The notes below the pieces were generated by a model that saw only the letters and a list, made by a program, of their open reading frames with translations, made no database searches and was not told where the DNA came from. Below, one piece after another: positions 1-5,090 of a stretch of 34,471 nucleotides of DNA; positions within the stretch are counted from its first letter, which is position 1, and the number at the start of each line of letters is the position of its first letter. This stretch comes from Acidobacteriota bacterium (GTDB taxonomy: Bacteria; Acidobacteriota; Holophagae; Holophagales; Holophagaceae). Made by a program: the position numbers and the translations under genes. Where the stretch lies: the NCBI GenBank assembly GCA_021812805.1, contig JAKAMQ010000010.1, positions 1-34,471 of the forward strand. The letters are read 5' to 3'.

Positions 1-1
1 C

Positions 2-112
2 GCCAGCATCACCCAGGCCATGGACAAGCTTGAGGTGCAGGCGCACAAGTACCAGGGCAAGCGGAACGCCCATCCCCATGAGAGCGCCAAGGCCGGCGTC
101 GCGGAAGAGTAG
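2..112 (+). CDS. hpf: Ribosome hibernation promoting factor (HPF/YfiA family), 3' end only
   Basis: The window opens inside a reading frame that ends at a TAG stop; only 36 residues are visible (ASITQAMDKLEVQAHKYQGK...). The 'AMDKLEVQxxKYxGK' pattern matches the last helix of the ribosome-associated HPF/YfiA domain, where 'AIDKLERQLRKYK' is typical. These proteins bind the 30S decoding region and inactivate or dimerise ribosomes in stationary phase. The tail after this helix is short and His/Glu-rich (NAHPHESAKAGVAEE), so this looks like a short-form protein without the extra C-terminal domain of long HPF. A strong hairpin follows within 15 bases. The assignment rests on one helix, so it is moderate; the upstream part lies outside the window. 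Confidence 0.6.
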   Translation, partial: ASITQAMDKLEVQAHKYQGKRNAHPHESAKAGVAEE

Positions 113-126
113 GACGCCTGCAGGCC

Positions 127-156
127 AGGAAAGGCGGCCTTCGGGCCGCCTTTCCT
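127..156 (+). terminator. Hairpin terminator after hpf
   Basis: A perfect 13-bp stem (AGGAAAGGCGGCC / GGCCGCCTTTCCT) is closed by a cUUCGg tetraloop, 14 bases after the hpf stop. There is no long U-run after it, only the T-containing 3' arm. It separates hpf from the next gene. Confidence 0.7.
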
Positions 157-219
157 GTGCCGGGCCCCAGGAGCGGCCCGACCCCATCCACGCTATCCTT
201 GGAGGTTCCGGAGTCCGCC

Positions 220-384
220 ATGCCCGATCCCACCCATCTCTACGCCCCGAAAACCTGCACCGAACCCACCCAGATCTGCGAGAAGTGCCGGAGCCCCTAC
301 ACCCTGGAGCACTTCCAGCATGGCGTGGAAGGCCAGGAATGCGTCTGCCGCCGCTGCCTGCAGGTGATGGGCTACCAGGTCTAG
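220..384 (+). CDS. Small zinc-ribbon protein, 54 aa, function unknown
   Basis: The protein starts MPDPTHLYAPKT and has two cysteine pairs, CEKC near residue 21 and CVCRRC near residue 43, as expected for a small treble-clef or zinc-ribbon fold. The start at 220 is preferred over the upstream GTG/ATG frame (157) because GGAG lies 6 bases upstream and because 157 would begin right at the terminator hairpin. The gene ends 10 bases before mqnC, so the two are probably co-transcribed. I do not recognise a specific family. It may be a DNA-, RNA- or protein-binding accessory, but no function is claimed. Confidence 0.7.
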   Translation: MPDPTHLYAPKTCTEPTQICEKCRSPYTLEHFQHGVEGQECVCRRCLQVMGYQV

Positions 385-394
385 GCTGCCGGAT

Positions 395-1489
395 ATGCCC
401 ACGACTGCCACCGACACCCTCGTCGCTGGGATCCTCCAGGGCCGGCGCCTGTCCGAGGACGAAGCGCTCCACCTGCTGGAACGGGCCGATCTGCCGGATC
501 TGGCCCTGGCCGCCACCGCTGTGCGCGACCGGCACAACGACCCCGCCCGGGTGAGCTACGTCATTGACCGCAACGTCAACTACACCGACGTCTGCAACGT
601 CTACTGCACCTTCTGCGCCTTCTACCACAAGCCCGGCGACACCCGCGGCTATGTGCTGACGAAGGCGCAGCTCAAACAGAAGGCCGAGGAGACGAAGGCC
701 CTCGGCGGCACCGGCTTCCTGCTGCAGGGCGGTGTGAATCCCGACCTGCCCTGGGACTACTACCTGGACCTGGTGCGCTACCTGAACCACGATCTGGGCA
801 TCTGGGTCCATGGCTTCTCGCCCGTGGAGATTCAGATGATGGCCAAGCTCAGCGGCCAGAGCCTCGGCAAGACCATCGCCGACCTGCGCGATGCCGGCCT
901 GGGCTCCATCCCCGGCGGCGGCGCGGAGATCCTCGTGGACCGCATCCGCAAGAAGATCGCGCCCCTCAAGGGCGGTCGCGAGAAGTGGCTGGAGGTCATG
1001 GAGGCCGCCCACGAGGCGGGCGTGAAGACCACGGGCACCATGATGTTCGGCATCACCGAGACGATGGCGGAACGCGTGGATCACCTGCGCGTGCTGCGCG
1101 AGCAGCAGGACCGCGCCCTCGCGCGGGGCAACGGCGGCGGCTACACGGCCTTCGCCGCCTGGCCCTTCCAGAGCGGCCACACCGTGTGGGAGGGCAAGGT
1201 GCCCAAGCCCACGGATGCCGAGTACCTCCGCACCATCGCCGTGGCGCGCATCTACCTCGACAACTTCGCCCACATCCAGAGCAGCTGGGTCACCATGGGC
1301 CGCAAGACCGGCCAGGTGGCGCTGCACTACGGCTGCGACGACATGGGCAGCCTCATGCTCGAGGAGAACGTCGTCAGCGCCGCCGGCACCTGCTACAGCG
1401 TCAACAACGATGAGATGAACCGCATGATCCGCGCCGCCGGCTACGAGCCCTGGCAGCGGGACAACGTCTACGGGCCGGTCGGGGTGTAG
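395..1489 (+). CDS. mqnC: Cyclic dehypoxanthinyl futalosine synthase (radical SAM), menaquinone biosynthesis
   Basis: A radical SAM enzyme of the futalosine route to menaquinone, which cyclises dehypoxanthine futalosine to the spiro compound using a [4Fe-4S] cluster and S-adenosylmethionine. The cluster motif CNVYCTFC (CX3CX2C, Cys67/71/74) sits in the family signature 'RNVNYTDVCNVYCTFCAFYHKPGD'. Later blocks 'GGTGFLLQGGVNPDLPW', 'HGFSPVEI' and 'IPGGGAEIL' also match MqnC rather than the aminofutalosine synthase MqnE. The length of 364 aa is normal. The ATG at 395 gives a start just before the conserved N-terminal helix; its ribosome binding site is weak, which fits coupling to the small gene 10 bases upstream. 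No other mqn gene lies in the window, so the pathway genes are dispersed here. Confidence 0.9.
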   Translation: MPTTATDTLVAGILQGRRLSEDEALHLLERADLPDLALAATAVRDRHNDPARVSYVIDRNVNYTDVCNVYCTFCAFYHKPGDTRGYVLTKAQLKQKAEETKALGGTGFLLQGGVNPDLPWDYYLDLVRYLNHDLGIWVHGFSPVEIQMMAKLSGQSLGKTIADLRDAGLGSIPGGGAEILVDRIRKKIAPLKGGREKWLEVMEAAHEAGVKTTGTMMFGITETMAERVDHLRVLREQQDRALARGNGGGYTAFAAWPFQSGHTVWEGKVPKPTDAEYLRTIAVARIYLDNFAHIQSSWVTMGRKTGQVALHYGCDDMGSLMLEENVVSAAGTCYSVNNDEMNRMIRAAGYEPWQRDNVYGPVGV

Positions 1490-1501
1490 GCGCAGGCTGG
1501 A

Positions 1502-1587
1502 CACGGAAGGCACGGAAGTCCACGGAAGACACGGAAAAGGCAGCCTGTCGCTTCTGTGTCTTCCGGCCGTTTGCCGTGCCTTCCGTG
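1502..1587. repeat. Long imperfect hairpin of CACGGAAG-type repeats
   Basis: Between the convergent mqnC and 5'-nucleotidase genes the sequence has several CACGGAAG units in one direction, then the reverse complement. The outer arms CACGGAAGGCACGG (1502-1515) and CCGTGCCTTCCGTG (1574-1587) match perfectly over 14 bp. An inner pair (CGGAAGACAC.GAA against TTC.GTGTCTTCCG, about 1523-1565) adds a dozen more pairs. The location suggests a bidirectional transcription barrier or a dispersed intergenic repeat. No U-run follows on either strand. Confidence 0.75.
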
Positions 1588-1608
1588 ACCAGTCATCCTT
1601 TGAACGCC

Positions 1609-2514
1609 TCAAGCCCGTTCGTTCTTCACGCCGCTGACCACATGCCCCGTCGGTCCCACGCGGGACGCGGTGTCGCAATAGCCGGTCTGGTCGTCGAAGA
1701 AGAAGTCGGGTTCGAATTCGCGGAGGAAGTCGGCCTTTTCGAGGCCGCCGAGGAACATGGCCTCGTCCACCTGGATGTTCCAGGCCATGAGGGTGCGGAT
1801 GGCGCGCTCGTGGGCGGGGGCGCTGCGGGCGGTGACGAGGGCGGTGCGCAGGCGCATGGGTGCATCCGGCGCCTGGGCCTGGAGCCGCTGGAGGGCCTCC
1901 AGCAGGGGCTTGAAGGGCCCGGGGGGCAGGGGCACGGCCACCCGCTCGCTCTCATGGGCCTGGAAGGCCGCGAGGCCGCCCTGCTCGTAGATGCGCTCCG
2001 CCTCGTCGCTGAACAGCACCGCATCGCCATCGAAGGCGATGCGGATCTCCTCGGGATGGCGGTCGGCGGCCACGGCGCTGTCGGGATAGACCCGCGCCGC
2101 CGCGAAGCCTGCCGTGAGGGCCGCGCGCACATCCGGCTCCCGGGCCGAGAGGAAGAGATTGGCGCCCAGCGAGGTCAGGTACGGATAGGGATCCCGCCCC
2201 CGGGTGAACACGCCGCGCTCCAGGGGCAGCTGCGCCGCCTGGGCGCTGCGGAACACCCGCAAGCCGCTCACCGGGTCGTTGCGGGACAGCACCACCACCG
2301 CCACCTGGTCGTTCCCGGGCGTATTGAAGGCCAGCAGCTTCTTCACCAGCGGGTAGGCCACCCCGGGCTTTGCCGCCACCTCCAGCCGCGAAAGCTGCAG
2401 CTCCATGTAGGCCCGGTCATCCGTCTCCTCGAAGACCCGGTTCTCCTCCTCGAAATCGAAGAGCGCCCGGCTCGAAATCGCCACCACCAGCTTGCCTTCC
2501 AGCGTCTTCGCCAT
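1609..2514 (-). CDS. Cytosolic 5'-nucleotidase (NT5C1-like family)
   Basis: A 301-aa protein resembling the bacterial members of the cytosolic 5'-nucleotidase I family, which remove the 5'-phosphate from nucleoside monophosphates. Visible family blocks are 'AISSRALFDFEEENRVFEE' near the N-terminus, 'KPGVAYPLVKKLL', 'VVVLSRNDPVSGLRVFRS', and the HAD-like 'IAFDGDAVLFSDEAERIY' around residue 160. The later 'MFLGGLEKADFLREFEPDFFFDDQ' block also fits. The ATG at 2514 starts directly before the conserved strand, and no strong Shine-Dalgarno is seen. The gene stands alone, convergent with mqnC and next to the cassette island. The substrate cannot be decided from sequence. Confidence 0.8.
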   Translation of the reverse strand: MAKTLEGKLVVAISSRALFDFEEENRVFEETDDRAYMELQLSRLEVAAKPGVAYPLVKKLLAFNTPGNDQVAVVVLSRNDPVSGLRVFRSAQAAQLPLERGVFTRGRDPYPYLTSLGANLFLSAREPDVRAALTAGFAAARVYPDSAVAADRHPEEIRIAFDGDAVLFSDEAERIYEQGGLAAFQAHESERVAVPLPPGPFKPLLEALQRLQAQAPDAPMRLRTALVTARSAPAHERAIRTLMAWNIQVDEAMFLGGLEKADFLREFEPDFFFDDQTGYCDTASRVGPTGHVVSGVKNERA

Positions 2515-2616
2515 GGCACCAGAGTAGCGAGAACCGGGAAACCACGAGGCTGGACCTGGAAAGACAGGGGCGATTCACCACAGAAGGCTTGAAGGAAAGG
2601 TCAAAGGCAAAAGGAT

Positions 2617-2660
2617 GGAACACCGATGAACACCGATAAAAGCTGATGGACACAGATAAA
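2617..2660 (+). repeat. 44-nt dispersed repeat, left copy
   Basis: The sequence starts GGAACACCGATGAACACC and continues through ATAAAAGCTGATG to CAGATAAA. It matches the reverse complement of 5016-5059 with 41 of 44 bases identical. The two copies bracket the low-GC cassette island. It consists of short units (ACACCGATGA / ACACAGATAA) typical of intergenic dispersed repeats. The rest of 2515-2863 holds a Lys/Arg-like purine-rich stretch, a hairpin, a promoter-like sequence and the cassette boundary, with no gene. Confidence 0.85.
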
Positions 2661-2686
2661 GCATGAAAATTGTGTCAATGACATGA

Positions 2687-2782
2687 GTCGCGAGGCAGGG
2701 ATTGGGATGGAAGTCATATCGACTCCGTGGCAGCATCGACACAGCTTTCCATCCCCAGGCTTTCCGCCTCGTTCATCGCGAC
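2687..2782. repeat. Long imperfect hairpin upstream of the cassette boundary
   Basis: GTCGCGA (2687-2693) pairs with TCGCGAC (2776-2782). GGC pairs with GCC further in, and GGGATGGAA (2704-2712) pairs perfectly with TTCCATCCC (2747-2755). The result is a bulged stem of nearly 100 nt. It resembles the folded form of an integron recombination site in general shape, but no RYYYAAC box was found at its left foot, so it is listed only as a structure. Confidence 0.45.
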
Positions 2783-2797
2783 CGATGACGGTGCGGC

Positions 2798-2827
2798 CTG
2801 ACATTCGACTCCTGTAGTTTGTCTAAT
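2798..2827 (+). promoter_or_regulatory. Candidate promoter at the cassette insertion boundary
   Basis: CTGACA (2798-2803), an 18-base spacer and TCTAAT (2822-2827) each match the sigma-70 consensus in 5 of 6 positions. Transcription would start at about the first bases of cassette 1, just after GTTAGGC. The position is like that of an integron cassette promoter (Pc). No expression evidence is available. Confidence 0.45.
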
Positions 2828-2839
2828 TCCTGGTTAGGC
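2821..2839 (+). other. Integron insertion boundary (attI-like relic or attC right end)
   Basis: GTCTAATTCCTGGTTAGGC ends in GTTAGGC (2833-2839), which fits the integron core GTTRRRY. The inverted GTCTAAT box beside it gives the paired-box layout of a simple recombination site. The protease cassette starts directly after it: the Shine-Dalgarno is only 13 bases further on. It could be the remains of an attI site or the right end of a lost attC. No RYYYAAC partner was found upstream. Confidence 0.5.
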
Positions 2840-2863
2840 GCACTCATCATCAAGGAGGTCCCA

Positions 2864-3841
2864 GTGCATCGCGACAAGTCCTTCAGTCGGTCTTTAATTC
2901 TTATAGTCTGCGCTTGGTTCACACTTCCGCTAATGCCTCAAAGCAAGTGGAAGTTAACGCCACAAGCTATCGCCGAAAAGTCCAGCAAGTCTATCGTCCA
3001 GATCACCAGTAAAAATTCATCCGGAGATGCTTTGGGCTTTGGTACTGGTTTTTTTGTAGAACCGAACAAGGTTGTAACTAATTTCCATGTAATAGACGGT
3101 GCGAGCTTTGTAACAATCAAAGTCTTGAGTAGTGGAAAAGTTTATGAGGTGACAACGGTAGATGGGCACTCAATTGAAAACGATTTGGCGATTCTACTGG
3201 TCGATGGGTTCGAAAAACCTCTTTCTATCACCGATGTCCTGCCCAGGGTGGGGGACACTGTCTATGTGAACGGCAATCCCAAAGGGTTGACCGGCACCTT
3301 CTCCTCTGGAATTGTCAGTGCAATTAGAGGAGAAGCCGACACCACAAGGATCCAAATCACAGCTCCGATTTCACCTGGAAGTAGTGGCAGCCCCGTAATG
3401 AATTCCAGGGGCGAAGTAATTGGAGTTGCTTCTTCGGGAGTGGTAAATGGGCAAAATCTAAATTTCGCTATCCCTTTCACGGTTGGTATTCACACGACTT
3501 CCGTACCCCTCGCGGACTTACCAACATCGAAACTTCGGCCAGCGCCTCTTCAGTCCTCAAACCCTGTGTATGCCAGAGACTTCAAATTCAACAACCAAGG
3601 AATTCCGACTTCCTTCTCAATAGTCAACAATACCTACGACCGAATCATGATGGGTGGTTATAAGGTAGTTTGGTACGACAAGAAAATGAACCGGCTCGGC
3701 TCTGAATTCATGTCCTGGATTCAGACCATTGAACCCCGCTCCACCTGGGAATGGGGGCAGTTTCCTCGGTCGAAAGCTGAACCCCTTCGAGGGCGGGCCT
3801 ATTTCGCAATCGAAGATATCCTTTATAAGGCAATCAAGTAG
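2864..3841 (+). CDS. Secreted trypsin-like serine protease (S1C/HtrA-type) without PDZ, cassette 1 cargo
   Basis: A 325-aa protein with a chymotrypsin-fold protease domain. The catalytic triad is visible: His75 in 'VVTNFHVID', Asp107 in 'ENDLAIL', and Ser174 in 'PGSSGSPV'. An N-terminal hydrophobic segment (SLILIVCAWFTLPL, residues 10-23) suggests export or a membrane anchor, so it should act outside the cytoplasm. DegP-type PDZ domains are absent. The last 110 residues (from about 'ARDFKFNNQGIP') form an unrecognised beta-rich domain. The GTG at 2864 is chosen because AAGGAGGT precedes it by 4-5 bases; the longer TTG start at 2819 would run through the recombination boundary. Base composition is clearly AT-richer than the rest of the window. 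The gene lies between GTTAGGC (2833) and a complete attC, as an integron gene cassette does. The substrate is unknown. Confidence 0.85.
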   Translation: MHRDKSFSRSLILIVCAWFTLPLMPQSKWKLTPQAIAEKSSKSIVQITSKNSSGDALGFGTGFFVEPNKVVTNFHVIDGASFVTIKVLSSGKVYEVTTVDGHSIENDLAILLVDGFEKPLSITDVLPRVGDTVYVNGNPKGLTGTFSSGIVSAIRGEADTTRIQITAPISPGSSGSPVMNSRGEVIGVASSGVVNGQNLNFAIPFTVGIHTTSVPLADLPTSKLRPAPLQSSNPVYARDFKFNNQGIPTSFSIVNNTYDRIMMGGYKVVWYDKKMNRLGSEFMSWIQTIEPRSTWEWGQFPRSKAEPLRGRAYFAIEDILYKAIK

Positions 3842-3853
3842 TCACTCGATTAT

Positions 3854-3882
3854 TTGACGATGTATTCGGATTTAGGTATATA
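3854..3882 (+). promoter_or_regulatory. Near-consensus promoter inside cassette 1, pointing at cassette 2
   Basis: TTGACG (3854-3859), a 17-base spacer and TATATA (3877-3882) make one of the best sigma-70-like promoters in the window. It lies 12 bases after the protease stop and upstream of attC1, so a transcript would cross attC1 and reach the cassette 2 gene. A tiny frame, MQNQACC* (3897-3920), follows with AAGGT six bases ahead of its ATG and could be a leader peptide. Confidence 0.55.
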
Positions 3883-3923
3883 AAGAAGGTGCCAGAATGC
3901 AAAACCAAGCATGCTGTTGATGC

Positions 3924-4045
3924 GCCTAACACTCCGCTCAACTCGGACTCCGCCTGCATTGTCTTCCGCTCTCTCAACTTCTCGCTTCCTCGGCTCCGTT
4001 CAGCGCCTCGGTGCATCCGGGGTCGGTCAGATTCATTCGTTAGGT
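3924..4045 (+). other. attC recombination site 1 (complete)
   Basis: The site begins with GCCTAAC (R'', fits RYYYAAC) at 3924-3930 and ends with GTTAGGT (R', fits GTTRRRY) at 4039-4045. The inner boxes CTCGGAC (L'') and GGTCGGT (L') are also visible. Between them GACTCCGCCTGCAT near the left pairs with GTGCATCCGGGGTC near the right, giving the extended hairpin of a folded attC. The expected strand exchange is between G4039 and T4040. The length of 122 bp is within the usual attC range. The left motif GCCTAAC.CT.CGCT.AACTCGGAC is shared with attC2. Confidence 0.85.
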
Positions 4046-4120
4046 ATCAGGTTATCACGATCACAATACTCACTATCACCTTTAGTCATTTACCAAAATT
4101 TCTACGACAAGGGAATAGAG

Positions 4121-4858
4121 ATGGAAAATATTTTCAATTCTCTCAAGACAAAACTTTTGCAAGCAGGGCTCACTGAGGCTGAAAATCATTTCTCTCAAGC
4201 CAAATCAGCTATAGAACGCAGCGAATGGGAGGCAGCAAATAGTCAAGTACGAGCTACATTAGAATCATTATTTAATAGTGTTGCTGCCATCTGCCTTAAA
4301 ACCCAAAAAAGGGGAGGAGTGGCTCGTGAGGAACTGGAGAGAGCTGGGATACTAAGGTTTCGAGAAGCCAGGCTTATTCAAGAATTTATGGCGTATGCCG
4401 GTGGTTCTGGTTCACATGCCGGCACCTCATCAGAAGATGAGGCAATGGGACAATGGCTAATCGGGGCCGGCATTGCGAACCAAAGTCTAAGGTTCCTGCC
4501 GAGCTTGGTTAAAGTTGAAGATGCCTTAAAAGCCAATTTACCTCCAGGCTCCAACGACCGTACCGCATCGGATAATGAATTAAAAACAAAATGCCCAACC
4601 TGTGGAACAATGCAATTTCTTTCTGAAGCCACAATTTCAAAAAAAGGAAGTGAGACAATATATACCTGTATCAATGGTTGCCAAGCTATTGTAATCGGGG
4701 GCGATAAAGAAAATCATCTCAAAAGAGGTCGCGGTTATCAGTCAGAAAATTATTTTATAAGAAATGCTGAAGACTTGTTTTTTCCACCTAGTGGCAATGC
4801 AATCGCGATACTTCTTCCGAAATGTAAACATGCGCTTATGCCTTCCTTCAAATTCTAA
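4121..4858 (+). CDS. Unrecognised helical plus zinc-ribbon protein, cassette 2 cargo
   Basis: A 245-aa soluble protein. Residues 1-135 are predicted from composition to be mostly helical (LTEAENHFSQAKSAIERSEWEAANSQVRATLESLFN...), and contain a 'GGSGSHAGTS' turn near residue 94. A short linker leads to a zinc ribbon with Cys158/Cys161 (CPTC) and Cys183/Cys187 (CINGC), then a charged tail. No signal peptide or membrane segment is seen. The ATG at 4121 is used because it lies inside the cassette with AAGGGA upstream; the 70-residue extension in the ORF track is only a translation of attC1. Codon use is AT-rich, unlike the chromosome around it. The helical part has the look of HEPN/Abi-like families, but no catalytic RxxxxH motif is present, so no function is assigned. 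Confidence 0.75.
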   Translation: MENIFNSLKTKLLQAGLTEAENHFSQAKSAIERSEWEAANSQVRATLESLFNSVAAICLKTQKRGGVAREELERAGILRFREARLIQEFMAYAGGSGSHAGTSSEDEAMGQWLIGAGIANQSLRFLPSLVKVEDALKANLPPGSNDRTASDNELKTKCPTCGTMQFLSEATISKKGSETIYTCINGCQAIVIGGDKENHLKRGRGYQSENYFIRNAEDLFFPPSGNAIAILLPKCKHALMPSFKF

Positions 4859-4896
4859 ATATTCGACTGAAGGCAATTCAATAAAAACTCGCACCT

Positions 4897-5006
4897 GCCT
4901 AACCCTGCGCTAAACTCGGACCCCGCCTGCATTGCCTTTCGTTCTCTCTCGGCATCTCGCTACCTCGGCTTCGCTCAGCGCCTCGATGTAGGTGGGGCCA
5001 TCCAGT
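4897..5006 (+). other. attC recombination site 2, right end missing
   Basis: GCCTAAC (4897-4903), CTCGGAC and the core CCCCGCCTGCATTG closely follow attC1, and the shared segments CTCGG and CAGCGCCTCG.TG continue the match. The right arm (GATGTAGGTGGGGCC) still pairs with the left arm. The expected terminal GTTRRRY box is absent: after CCAGTTTTTC the sequence turns into T-rich DNA and the 44-nt repeat. The site should therefore be unable to complete recombination. Confidence 0.8.
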
Positions 5007-5015
5007 TTTTCTTTT

Positions 5016-5059
5016 TTTATCGGTGTTCATCAGCTTTTATCTGTGTTCATCGGTGTTCC
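5016..5059 (-). repeat. 44-nt dispersed repeat, right copy (inverted)
   Basis: This is the inverted partner of 2617-2660, with 41 of 44 bases identical. It begins within about 10 bases of where attC2 loses similarity to attC1. T-rich GCTTTTAGCTTTT units (5059-5086) follow up to the dnaE2 stop. Nothing else is seen in 4859-5090. Confidence 0.85.
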
Positions 5060-5090
5060 GCTTTTAGCTTTTGCTTTTAGCTTTTAGTCC

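Noticed and set aside
2687-2782. Hairpin as a third, complete attC site
   Set aside because: No RYYYAAC box is found at the left foot, and the nearest GTTRRRY is 50 bases beyond the right foot.
3911-4120. N-terminal 70 residues of the 315-aa track ORF, and the 95-aa ORF at 3889
   Set aside because: They are translations of attC1 ('MRLTLRSTRTPPA...'); the protein-like start with a ribosome binding site is at 4121.
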